NCBI GenBank assembly: GCA_016932815.1
Contig: JAFGCC010000020.1
Span: forward strand, 1 to 64,000
Reading direction: 5' to 3'
Length of the DNA: 64,000 nt
Origin: Microcaldota archaeon
GTDB lineage: Archaea; Micrarchaeota; Micrarchaeia; Anstonellales; Bilamarchaeaceae
Under the pieces are notes generated by a model. It saw only the letters and a program-made list of their open reading frames with translations, was not told the origin of the DNA and did no database searches. The first letter of the stretch is position 1. Each line of letters starts with the position of its first letter. The position numbers and the translations under genes were made by a program. Shown here one piece after another: positions 37,854 to 47,437 of this stretch.

Positions 37854-38099
37854 ATGGGAAAAGTAGAGGAAATCATTGAGCTAATGACTGCGGTTATAGA
37901 GGATTCGTCTGTGCCAAAGAACATAAGGAAGGCTTTGAGCGACGCCAAGGAGCGCCTTAGGAGCGATGATGAACTTACCGTGAAAGTGAGTGCCGCCATC
38001 TATTCTCTTGAGTCCGTTGCAGAGGACGTCAATATGCCCCCTCATGCTAGGATGCAGATATGGAGCATAATGAGCGAACTAGAATCCCTCAAGGAGTAG
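37854..38099 (+). CDS. UPF0147-family protein
   Basis: MGKVEEIIELMTAVIEDSSVPKNIRKALSDAKERL...SAAIYSLESVAEDVNMPPHARMQIWSIMSELE. Confidence 0.87.
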   Translation: MGKVEEIIELMTAVIEDSSVPKNIRKALSDAKERLRSDDELTVKVSAAIYSLESVAEDVNMPPHARMQIWSIMSELESLKE

Positions 38100-38101
38100 C
38101 C

Positions 38102-39544
38102 ATGGATTCCCTGAAAGCCTTGGGGATAAGGGTTTCGCTTGATGCGGAGAAGGCGATTTCGGAAAATTCGATAACCTCCGACGAATTGCTCTCCCTCAAG
38201 AAAACCTTCATTTCCCCAGAGGACCTAGAGCCAATACTCAAGAAGAGGGAAGAGGCAAAGGCACAAGAGATGCAGGCCGCGCAGGCTGAAGTTTCCCGCG
38301 CATCGGATTACAAGCCCCTTGCAAAAGAGTACTCCCCGGAGTTTCGCGTGCACGAATCCCTGGATGTTACCGGCAAGTCCCGCACAGAAGGCGGTGTTGC
38401 GGATTTCGTCTCCCACTTCCAAAACCGCTTTGAGCGCATATCCTCCATGCTGCGCACAGTTGGGGGGAAATACCCCGAAGCCGACCTCTATGGAATCTCC
38501 AAGCTAGCGGGGCAGAAAGTCCGCACAATCATCATGGTCTCGGATATCCGCACGACCAAGAAGGGGAACATGCTTCTTGAAGCAGAAGACCTCACAGGGC
38601 AGTTCAAGGTGGTAATTTCCCAGAGGGACGAAGAAGTCTTTGACAAGGCGAAGAACCTGGTCCGCGACGACATAATCCTCCTATTCGGGAAGGTTTCGCA
38701 GGCATTCCTGATTGCCGAGGATTTTGAATGGCCCGACCTCCCCGTTGCAAGGGAAAAAAAGAAAGCCGAGCGCGACCTTGCGGCAGTCTATCTTTCCGAT
38801 TTGCATTTTGGGAGCAAGGAGTTCCTAGGCGACCACCTTGCGCGCTTCTCCGAATGGATAAAGGGAAAAGGCGACAATCCGCACCTTGCCGGAAAAGTCA
38901 AATACCTCTTCATTGCAGGCGACATAGTAGACGGAATCGGCATCTACCCAAACCAAGAAAAAGACCTGACCGAGCTTGACATCTTCAAGCAGTATGGGAT
39001 GTTCGCAAAGTTCGTTGAAGGCCTGCCCGATTACATAGAAGTGGTTGTCTCCCCGGGAAACCACGATGCGGTAAGGAGGGCCGACCCCATGCCCGCATTG
39101 TCCAAGGAGATACTAGGATGCAGTGTTACAAGCATTGGCAGCCCCTCCTATTTTTGCGCCGAGAACAGCGAGCACCTAATCTACCATGGAACGTGCGCGG
39201 ATGGATGGATATCAACCCTCCCGCACCTAAGCTATGATGAGCCGGAAAAAGTGATGATTGAATGCCTAAGAAGGCGCCACCTCTCGCCCATTTTCGGGGG
39301 AAACGCAATCGTCCCGGAAAAGCTCGACTACATGATTATAGAGAAGGAGCCGGACATCGTGCATTTTGGGCACGTGCACAAGAACGGCTATGCGAGGTAC
39401 CGCGGGACTACGATAATCAATTCCGGCACCTTCCAGGACACGACAGATTTCCAGAGGAGGCAGGGGCACATACCCACCCCGGCAAAAGTGCCAATCTATG
39501 AATTTGCCCAAGACAAGCTTAGGACGCTTGACTTTACAAGGTGA
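38102..39544 (+). CDS. polB: DNA polymerase D small subunit DP1
   Basis: OB-fold then AVYLSDLHFGS, FIAGDIVDGIG, VVVSPGNHDAVRR, FGHVHKNGYARYRGTTIINSG phosphoesterase motifs. Confidence 0.94.
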   Translation: MDSLKALGIRVSLDAEKAISENSITSDELLSLKKTFISPEDLEPILKKREEAKAQEMQAAQAEVSRASDYKPLAKEYSPEFRVHESLDVTGKSRTEGGVADFVSHFQNRFERISSMLRTVGGKYPEADLYGISKLAGQKVRTIIMVSDIRTTKKGNMLLEAEDLTGQFKVVISQRDEEVFDKAKNLVRDDIILLFGKVSQAFLIAEDFEWPDLPVAREKKKAERDLAAVYLSDLHFGSKEFLGDHLARFSEWIKGKGDNPHLAGKVKYLFIAGDIVDGIGIYPNQEKDLTELDIFKQYGMFAKFVEGLPDYIEVVVSPGNHDAVRRADPMPALSKEILGCSVTSIGSPSYFCAENSEHLIYHGTCADGWISTLPHLSYDEPEKVMIECLRRRHLSPIFGGNAIVPEKLDYMIIEKEPDIVHFGHVHKNGYARYRGTTIINSGTFQDTTDFQRRQGHIPTPAKVPIYEFAQDKLRTLDFTR

Positions 39545-39550
39545 CCATAA

Positions 39551-42500
39551 ATGGATTATTTTGACGACCTCAAAGTTGGCCTTGATGCGGTCTACTCCCT
39601 TGCGCAGGAGGCACGCTCAAAGGGCCTAGACCCCAAAGAGGAAGTCGAAATACCCATTGCAAAAGACGTTGCGGCGCGCGTAGAGGGGCTAGTGGGCCCC
39701 AGGGGAATAGCATCCGTAATCCGGGATTTGGAGCAGGGGGGCATGTCCCGCCCGGAAATCGCATTCAACGTGGCGGAAAAACTGGCTTCGGGGGACATAA
39801 TACAAGGAGACCGCAGGACGCTAATAGAGCAGGCGATAAGGACAAGTGTCGGCATACTCACCGAAGGGGTGCTCGTAGCCCCCACAGAGGGAATTGCGGA
39901 CGTTAAAATCTGCGAGAACCCCGATGGGAGCGAATATGTAGCCGTACTTTTTGCAGGCCCAATTAGGAGCGCGGGGGGAACGGTTGCCGCCCTCAGCGTA
40001 GCCCTTGCCGACCATGCAAGGAAGCGCGCGGGCGTTGCGGATTTTAGGCCCACGGACACCGAGATTTCGCGCTACGTTGAGGAAGTGAACGTTTATGAGA
40101 ACCGCTGCGTGCACCTCCAGTACAAGCCCCCGGATGAGCACGTTGCCCACATAGTGCGCAACTGCCCAGTCTGCATAGACGGGGACCCCACAGAAGAGGT
40201 GGAAGTGTCCGTGCACAGGGACCTTGAGCGCATACCAAGCAACAGGATAAGGGGGGGCGTGCCGCTTGTAATCTGCGAAGGTATTGCGGCAAAGGCCCCC
40301 AAAGTGCTAAAATTCACCCGCAAGTTCGGGCTGGAGTGGGAATGGCTCTCCGAAGTAATCAAGGTCAAGAAGAAAGCGGACAAGGTTGAGATAAAGCAGG
40401 ATTTTACCTACCTTGAAGGGCTGGTTGCCGGAAGGCCGGTATTCTCCTACCCCATGGGCAAGGGGGGATTCAGGCTCCGCTACGGCCGCAGCCGCACAAA
40501 CGGGATAATGGGCCGCAACGCCCATCCCGCCACAATGGTGCTGCTGGACTCCTTTATCGCAAACGGCACCCACGTGAAAGTGGAGCGCCCGGGAAAAGGC
40601 GCAATCATAACCGCGTGCGATTCCATTGAGCCCCCGGTAGTAAAACTGAACGATGGCTCGGTCGTGAAGCTGCGCACAAGCGAGGATGCAGACGACCTAA
40701 AAGATGAAGTGGAGGAAATCCTCTTCCTAGGCGACATGCTAATAACCTACGGGGATTTCTCCAAGTCCAACCATCCCATGATGCCAGGAGGCTACTGCCA
40801 TGAATGGTGGGTGCAGGAAGCCGGGGAAAAAGGGGTTTTGGAAACCCCGCAAAACGCAAAGGAGGCATTTGAGCTCTCAAGGAAATCCGGAATCCCCCTC
40901 CATCCGGATTACACCTACAATTGGAACGACATATCCTCATCCGAACTATCCTCGCTTGCATCGCTGCTCTTTAGGGGAGAATTAAAGATGGATGCCGGGG
41001 AAATAACCGGGATGGAGCTCCCCGCGGATTCTGCAGAGGCAAAGAGGGCTCTTGAGAAGCTGCTAGTTGAGCACAAGGTTTTGCCGCAGAGGTGCATACT
41101 CCTTGGTGCGGATGAAACCGTTGCGCTCCTCTCTTCAGTGGGAATGCTAAAAGGGAGGGAAGTGGTTTCTGCGGGAAATATCTCCAAGGATTCCCCGGCG
41201 CTTGAAAACGTCTGCGCCCTATCCGGGATAACAATACGCGACAAGGCGCCAACATACATAGGGGCGAGGATGGGCAGGCCCGAGAAGGCAAAAGAGCGCA
41301 TGATGGAGGGAAAGCCCCATGTGCTCTTCCCCACCGCTTCGCCCAAGGACCGCAGCCTCACTAAAAGGTACAAGAGCCTAAAAGCGCGCGACAAGGAGCG
41401 CACGATAAACGTGGAGATTGCACGCTACCGCTGTGAAGGGTGCGGCGCGCCCACAATCTACCCGCGCTGCCATTCCTGCGGCGCGCACGCAAAGCCGGAG
41501 AGAATCTGCCCCAAGTGCAACGAAGTCACAATCCACAAGGAGCACTGCGGCGTGCCTTCCCTATTCTACGACCGCCGCCCAATCCCGTTGGTTGAGCTCT
41601 ACGAAAAAGCCAAGTCCGCAATGGATTATGCCCCCACGGAAGTAAAGGGGGTAAAGGGGCTAGTTAGCGAGGGCAAGATACCTGAGCTGCTAGAAAAAGG
41701 GTTCTTCCGCGCAAAGAACGAGGTTTACGTGTTCCGCGACGGAACCTGCCGCTTCGACGCAACGGATGCGCCAATTACCCACTTTAGGATTTCGGAAATC
41801 GGGCAGACCCCGGAAGGCATAAGGAAGCTCGGCTACGCAACCGACCACCTGGGCAAGCCGATAGAGCATGGCGCGCAGGTAGTGCCCCTGATGTGCCAGG
41901 ACATAATCGTCTCCTCGCATTGCCTAAACTACATGATGAGGGTTGCCGCATTCATAGACGACCTGCTCGTGAACGTTTATGGGATGCCCCCCTACTACTC
42001 CCTAAAAACCCCGGAGGAGCTCCTTGGGCACCTAATCGTGGGATTGTCCCCGCACACTTCCGGAGGGGTGCTTGGCAGGATAATAGGCTACTGCGATGCC
42101 AACGTTGGGTATGCGCACCCGTATTTCCATACTGCAAAACGCCGTAATTGCGACGGCGATGAGGATTGCATAATACTCCTTGCAGACTGCCTCATAAACT
42201 TCTCGCGCTCCTATTTGTCCGAGCGCCGCGGGGGGACGATGGACGCTCCCCTCACCCTCACTCCGCAGCTAAACCCCAGCGAGGTGGACGATGAAGTCCA
42301 TTGCATGGAGGTAATAGAAAAGTACCCCCTGGAATTCTACCGCGCCTGCGAAAAAAACGTTTACCCCGGCGAAATCAAGCTAAAGACCGTGCAGGATTTG
42401 CTAGGAAAAGACGAGCAGTACATGGACCTCCATTTTACCCACGACACCTCCACAATCAACGATGGGCCCATGCGCACGCGATACGTAACCCTGGGTTCAA

Positions 42501-42895
42501 TCCCGGAAAAAATAGAAGCGGAATTCGCATTGCACAAGAAGCTGCGCGCAGTGGACGCAAAGGATGCGGCAATGCGCCTGATTCTCAGCCACTTCATCCC
42601 GGACTTATATGGAAACCTGCGCTCATATTCAAGGCAGACTTTCAGGTGCGTAACCTGCAACACGATTTACCGCAGGACTCCCTTGTGCGGAAAATGCACC
42701 CGCTGCGGGGGCAAGCTCACCCTCACAATACACAAGGGGGGAATAATGAAATACCTGGAAATCTCCAAGAGGCTCGTTGAAGAATACGGGCTCCCCAACT
42801 ACATGGCGCAGAGGCTCCTGCTCCTAGAAGAGGAAATATCAAGCATATTTGAAGACGAGAAGGTAAAGCAGACCGGCCTCTCGGATTTCATGTAG
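39551..42895 (+). CDS. polC: DNA polymerase D large subunit DP2
   Basis: 1114-aa protein; GPIRSAGGTVAALSVALAD, NCDGDEDCIILLAD, LTPQLNPSEVDDEVH; no intein seen. Confidence 0.95.
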   Translation: MDYFDDLKVGLDAVYSLAQEARSKGLDPKEEVEIPIAKDVAARVEGLVGPRGIASVIRDLEQGGMSRPEIAFNVAEKLASGDIIQGDRRTLIEQAIRTSVGILTEGVLVAPTEGIADVKICENPDGSEYVAVLFAGPIRSAGGTVAALSVALADHARKRAGVADFRPTDTEISRYVEEVNVYENRCVHLQYKPPDEHVAHIVRNCPVCIDGDPTEEVEVSVHRDLERIPSNRIRGGVPLVICEGIAAKAPKVLKFTRKFGLEWEWLSEVIKVKKKADKVEIKQDFTYLEGLVAGRPVFSYPMGKGGFRLRYGRSRTNGIMGRNAHPATMVLLDSFIANGTHVKVERPGKGAIITACDSIEPPVVKLNDGSVVKLRTSEDADDLKDEVEEILFLGDMLITYGDFSKSNHPMMPGGYCHEWWVQEAGEKGVLETPQNAKEAFELSRKSGIPLHPDYTYNWNDISSSELSSLASLLFRGELKMDAGEITGMELPADSAEAKRALEKLLVEHKVLPQRCILLGADETVALLSSVGMLKGREVVSAGNISKDSPALENVCALSGITIRDKAPTYIGARMGRPEKAKERMMEGKPHVLFPTASPKDRSLTKRYKSLKARDKERTINVEIARYRCEGCGAPTIYPRCHSCGAHAKPERICPKCNEVTIHKEHCGVPSLFYDRRPIPLVELYEKAKSAMDYAPTEVKGVKGLVSEGKIPELLEKGFFRAKNEVYVFRDGTCRFDATDAPITHFRISEIGQTPEGIRKLGYATDHLGKPIEHGAQVVPLMCQDIIVSSHCLNYMMRVAAFIDDLLVNVYGMPPYYSLKTPEELLGHLIVGLSPHTSGGVLGRIIGYCDANVGYAHPYFHTAKRRNCDGDEDCIILLADCLINFSRSYLSERRGGTMDAPLTLTPQLNPSEVDDEVHCMEVIEKYPLEFYRACEKNVYPGEIKLKTVQDLLGKDEQYMDLHFTHDTSTINDGPMRTRYVTLGSIPEKIEAEFALHKKLRAVDAKDAAMRLILSHFIPDLYGNLRSYSRQTFRCVTCNTIYRRTPLCGKCTRCGGKLTLTIHKGGIMKYLEISKRLVEEYGLPNYMAQRLLLLEEEISSIFEDEKVKQTGLSDFM

Positions 42896-42982
42896 GCTTC
42901 CGCTAATCCAATTTGGGGAATTAGAAAAGCAAAAACGAAAAAGGGGAAAAAACAAAAAAGGAAAAAGGAAATTTCGGGGAAG

Positions 42983-43429
42983 CTATACCTGCTTCCTCGC
43001 CATTGCCCCAAAGTGCGGCAGTTCGTAGTCTTCTCCGTTGAAGACCTTGTACGCTGCATAGAGCCCCGCTATCGCCGCCGCGCAAAGCACGAGGAACGAA
43101 GCAAGCCCGGTAACGCACGCTAGGACCGCAAGCGGGCCGAGCATCCCAAGCACCATACTAATTACCTGTAGCACTCCGAAAACGAACCATGTTGCAAGCC
43201 ATAGCAACATCGACTGCAAGGAGTGGAACTTGACGAACCTGTCGTCTTTTTTTACCAGGTAGATGAGCAGGGGAATTACGAACCCTGCACCCGTAAGGTA
43301 CCCGAATGCGGCAATGAGGTTGCTGTCATTGCCCTTTCCGCCTCCTGCTGCGGGTTTTGGAGCCGCCGCAGGCTTTTCGGCCTCAGGAGCTGCCTGCTCT
43401 GTTGCAGGCTTTTCTTTCTTTTCAGCCAT
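42983..43429 (-). CDS. DUF4870/Tic20-like small membrane protein
   Basis: Ala/Pro-rich N-terminus, then IAAFGYLTGAGFVIPLLIYLVKKDDRFVKFHSLQSMLLWL. Confidence 0.8.
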   Translation of the reverse strand: MAEKKEKPATEQAAPEAEKPAAAPKPAAGGGKGNDSNLIAAFGYLTGAGFVIPLLIYLVKKDDRFVKFHSLQSMLLWLATWFVFGVLQVISMVLGMLGPLAVLACVTGLASFLVLCAAAIAGLYAAYKVFNGEDYELPHFGAMARKQV

Positions 43430-43605
43430 TCATATCACCGTATTCTCAAACTAAATGGGCTGGGATGTTTTTAAACCTTTCTTGGTTGCGCCCCCTGCGG
43501 AAAACCGCTTGCGCGCGCACTGAAAAATGGGCGCGACAGGGGCTTATTGCATTCCGGTTGCGCTTTGGGGAACCCCGTTTGCACAAAGAAAGCTTTTTAG
43601 TGAAC

Positions 43606-43743
43606 CTCCCCGCCCTAAAGGGCAGGGATTCCTGCTTCATTGAGGGCGCTTACGCTTATAGGCGCAGAGGCTTTCCTCTCCACGGGCTTGGCATCCCGCA
43701 GTTCCTGCGGTAGATTTTTATGTATGGAAGCTATCGTTTATAG
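43606..43743 (-). pseudogene. relic of IS605-type TnpB 3' end plus element-end hairpin
   Basis: Minus-strand translation ...NLPQELRDAKPVERKASAPISVSALNEAGIPAL* (stop at 43615), followed by CCCGCCC-TAAA-GGGCAGGG-like hairpin and GGTTCAC. Confidence 0.72.
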
Positions 43744-43930
43744 GCAAGCGGAGAGGGCAGGTTTCCGTTGTTCCGCTGCCAAACGAAATTTTACAGAACA
43801 GGGGGCGGCACAATAATTTTCTCTTCCCATGTGCAGCGCCCAATTCATCCGCGATATGGCCCCTATGGATTTCTTGGCTGCAAGAAGCAAAAAGCGAATG
43901 TTTTATTAAACAAGTATGCCTAGTTTATAC

Positions 43931-46900
43931 ATGAGCGCCCAGGCCACAAAGAGGAAGAGGGAGGCTCCGGAGGAATCCGGCCTGACCTCAGCGGTCTATT
44001 CCAAATCCGAAACCGCCATGGGCGAATCGCTTATTAGCGGAGAAGAGTCCGCGCTCGTGCGCTCTGAGGCTGCCCGCATAATCTCCCAGCTAGAGGGGGA
44101 GGGCGTGGACATCACTGATGCGGGATATTTGCTAATCCAGAAGATGAACGTCAAAAAGGGCGTTCCCAGCGACGAATTCATGGATGGAACGAGGCTCCAG
44201 GAAGTAGTGGAGCTCCCCAACCCCAAAGAGGACAGGGAGCATTTTGCAAGGAAACTCTCGGAATTTGCCCAGGCCCAGCAGGAACTCCCCCCGGAAGAGC
44301 GCTCGCACATCCACGTGGAGGTGCTCGAAAAAGAGGGGATTGCAATAATCACCAACACCTTCTTCCTGCCCGCCCCAATCCTCAAGAAGAAAGAAGAATT
44401 CGCACAGCTCTTTAGGGACATAGAAAAAACTGGCAACGCAGAATCCCTGCTCTGCGCAATAGGCTGCTGGAGTGCGCTAAAAGCAAGCGTGCAAAAGAGC
44501 CTGGAACTATCCTACCGCGTGGAATATTATGGGAGGGCGGGCGAGCGCAGGCTCGCCATGCTCGGTGAAGAGCTAGTCTCCATACACCGCGAGGTTGCAA
44601 AGGAGACCTACTCCCGCCTCAAGCTCCTCTCGGAGGGAACCTCCCCCGATTCTGCGGCAATTACGAATTCCGCAATGCGCACAGAGGAATTGATGAAGAA
44701 GGAGAAGCGCATATACTCAAAGATTGAGGAAATCCAGCTCTCAGCACTCTCAAACCGCCTGCTTGGGAAATGGGCCATGAACAGGATTGAAGCGGGCATA
44801 AAGGAGGGCTATTACACCCAGCTAGAAGTTGCGGCATACGAGGGAGTAAAGCGCGAAATAGAACTCCTCTCACAATCGATGCGCTCGCTATCCACCGCCG
44901 GCATCCAGAAGGTCCTGACAAAGGGGATGGAGGGGCTCAATTCCAAGGAGAAAGAGGCATTTGAGAAGCTAGAATCCCTCGTTGCCCACCTTGAATTCAT
45001 AGCATACAAGGCTGACATGCACGAACTAGACGAGAGGATGCACAAGGAATCCCATGAATACATGCAATCCCCGCGCACCCCTCTTTCCAATTACGCCAAG
45101 CTCAGCAAGATGCCAATGAGCCAGCTTGCAATGCCCAATATAGAGAGGGTTGAGGAAATTTCCTTTAGGGCGAAAAAGCACACGGAGATGCTAAAGAAGC
45201 TTGTGGGCTCCCTAGAAGATCTCACGCATGCAGAGAAATCAAAATACAAAAAAGAGATTGATTCGCTTGCGCAGGAGCTGGAAACCGGGGTGCTCTCTTC
45301 CCTGGAAGCGGCTTCGGCAAAAGCCGACAGGGTGCTGGGGGGCATAGAAGCGCTCCTAGGAGAGCGCGTTCTGGAGAAGCGCGCGGCAGACAAGGACAAT
45401 CCCTGGAACGTCCGGGCTTCAAGCTACGTTAAAATCTACTCCCTCCGCTACAGCCTCGAAGTAATTGCGGCATCCGCAGCCGCAGGCGGGGCGATAGGGG
45501 GGTTCGCCACCCGCAGCCCCGGGGGCGTGTGGGCAGGGGCAAAAGTTGGCGCAAAAGTGGGCGGCCTCATAGTCGCTTCCGCAGGCGCCTTCCTAACCGG
45601 GGAGGCAATGTACCACTACCTTGCAGGGGAGGGAAACATGGAACAGGCGGTAGAGGACATGAGGATTGGCTCAACCTACCTCGCATTTGGGCTGCTGGGA
45701 GCTCCCATGAAGGCATTGAGCATCCCAGTAAAGCTCGCAACCGGAGGGGGGCTTGTAGCTTCCAATTCATTGCTAATCTATGAGCACCTAAAAGCGGGAA
45801 GGTACTGGGAAGTCCCAGAAGACGTCGCTTATGTGGCATTGGGAAGCGTCGCATTCATCCGCACCGCAACCGGGGTTTTCCGCGCAATAAGGCTAGCAGA
45901 GCCGGCAGAGAGCCTGGCAATAGCAAACGCCTCTGGGGCAGCCAAAATCAAAATCGGAACCAAGCTTGCCGAGCGCATGGTAAAAGTGCACAAGGCGGGG
46001 TACAGCCCGGTCTGGGTAGGGGTAAACGCGGGTTTTGCAACCCTCGGCAACTGGGGCGAAATATCAGAATCAATAGACAAAGGCAATTACAACGTTGCCC
46101 TAAGCCAGCTCGGGCGCGGATTCGTGGACATGACGCGCGGCATGGTGACTTTCGAATTCGCGCTTGCCGGAGTTGCCGGAGGCGCCAGGGGAGGCGTGCG
46201 CTTTTTTAGCGCAAGGATTTCCTCTGCAAACGCAAGGGCGGTTGCGATACTCCAGAAAACGGGCCTCTTTGAGCGCGTATCCGACATGGCTTATGGGGCG
46301 GGCTTTGAGGCTTCGGGCACCGAGGCAAGCGCGCGCCTGCTGCAACTGACATTCGCAGAAGGCAGGGTTTCCGCGCGCTACGTGCAAGAATACCTGGGCC
46401 TAAAATCGCTCTCCGAAGCCGGAAAGATTTCCGAAGCGATAAACTCGGACTGGAAGCTTGCGCGCACCCTCCTTAGCAAGGGGAAGAAGGCGGGGAAAGC
46501 TTGGGAGAGGTTTTCTGCAAAGGTGGAGAGGGCCGCGAAATCCCGCAAGGCACGCTTCGGAAAGGCGGCCCTGCTAGTTGGCGCAGTCTATTATCTTGAG
46601 AAGAGGAGCGTGGAGGAGCAGCTTAACGCAAAGGCGCTTGAGCAGGTGATAACCCCCTACGAATTCGAATTCATCTCTTCCGCTTTCGCTTCCGCAAATG
46701 CCCGGATAAAGGTTTCGGAGGTAGGGCAGGAGGATTTCTATAATGCCGTGGGCATTGCAAAGGAAATCTCGGACGAGGTGGATGCCGGAGCAGGCTCTCC
46801 TAGCCTGCAGTTTGGGATGGATTCGCAAAAGCGCCTCTGGGTGCTTTCCGCCTGCGCGTACGCGCTCCTCCTAAACGGGCAGAAGGCAACAAAGGCCCGG

Positions 46901-47353
46901 ATTTCCTCCCTCGCTTCCAAGGTTCATGATGCAACGCAGGAAAACGGCATAAGCCTCGTTTACCGCCCGGTTGCGCAGAGGGAAAAGGGAGGCTCATACA
47001 GCACGCATTTTGGGAGCGTCGCGATGATGGCCTCGATGCTCCTGCGCGATGGCGTGCAGGGGTTCTCGGATGCCTATTCTTATGTTTCCGCGGCAGGGGA
47101 ACAGCCCCCGGAGTTCCTGGATTACGCAATAACTTCCATGTATGCCGCTTCAATTTACGATAAGGGATACGAGTGGGGCTCGGAAGCCGCCTCCTCCGTT
47201 TTTGATGCTACCAGGGAAACCCCGGAGCACGCGACACTAGGATGGGAACTCCTCTTCGCCTTAGGAGCGCTAAACTCCCCAACCCCTTCAAAGAGGGAAG
47301 TGGAAGGGGCATTCGCAGCAAGCAGGAGGCAGGCGGCCCTCTGGGGAGAATAA
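43931..47353 (+). CDS. giant hypothetical protein with glycine-rich membrane segment
   Basis: 1140-aa ORF (alternative start 43916), coiled-coil N-half, AAAGGAIGGFATRSPGGVWAGAKVGAKVGGLIVASAGAFLTG segment. Confidence 0.85.
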   Translation: MSAQATKRKREAPEESGLTSAVYSKSETAMGESLISGEESALVRSEAARIISQLEGEGVDITDAGYLLIQKMNVKKGVPSDEFMDGTRLQEVVELPNPKEDREHFARKLSEFAQAQQELPPEERSHIHVEVLEKEGIAIITNTFFLPAPILKKKEEFAQLFRDIEKTGNAESLLCAIGCWSALKASVQKSLELSYRVEYYGRAGERRLAMLGEELVSIHREVAKETYSRLKLLSEGTSPDSAAITNSAMRTEELMKKEKRIYSKIEEIQLSALSNRLLGKWAMNRIEAGIKEGYYTQLEVAAYEGVKREIELLSQSMRSLSTAGIQKVLTKGMEGLNSKEKEAFEKLESLVAHLEFIAYKADMHELDERMHKESHEYMQSPRTPLSNYAKLSKMPMSQLAMPNIERVEEISFRAKKHTEMLKKLVGSLEDLTHAEKSKYKKEIDSLAQELETGVLSSLEAASAKADRVLGGIEALLGERVLEKRAADKDNPWNVRASSYVKIYSLRYSLEVIAASAAAGGAIGGFATRSPGGVWAGAKVGAKVGGLIVASAGAFLTGEAMYHYLAGEGNMEQAVEDMRIGSTYLAFGLLGAPMKALSIPVKLATGGGLVASNSLLIYEHLKAGRYWEVPEDVAYVALGSVAFIRTATGVFRAIRLAEPAESLAIANASGAAKIKIGTKLAERMVKVHKAGYSPVWVGVNAGFATLGNWGEISESIDKGNYNVALSQLGRGFVDMTRGMVTFEFALAGVAGGARGGVRFFSARISSANARAVAILQKTGLFERVSDMAYGAGFEASGTEASARLLQLTFAEGRVSARYVQEYLGLKSLSEAGKISEAINSDWKLARTLLSKGKKAGKAWERFSAKVERAAKSRKARFGKAALLVGAVYYLEKRSVEEQLNAKALEQVITPYEFEFISSAFASANARIKVSEVGQEDFYNAVGIAKEISDEVDAGAGSPSLQFGMDSQKRLWVLSACAYALLLNGQKATKARISSLASKVHDATQENGISLVYRPVAQREKGGSYSTHFGSVAMMASMLLRDGVQGFSDAYSYVSAAGEQPPEFLDYAITSMYAASIYDKGYEWGSEAASSVFDATRETPEHATLGWELLFALGALNSPTPSKREVEGAFAASRRQAALWGE

Positions 47354-47437
47354 GCGGGCCAGCTTACTTCTAGAACTCCCCGTTTGCGGGCAAATCGTTT
47401 TAAACTCACTATGAGTAAAATTTATAGGTGAAGATTC

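Noticed and set aside
42495-42515. CTGGGTTCAATCCCGG resembling a tRNA T-arm
   Set aside because: Lies inside DP2 coding sequence and no flanking acceptor or anticodon stems are present.
39551-42895. Possible intein in DP2
   Set aside because: DP2 in some archaea carries inteins, but this ORF reads continuously through conserved motifs at normal length with no intein block motifs.
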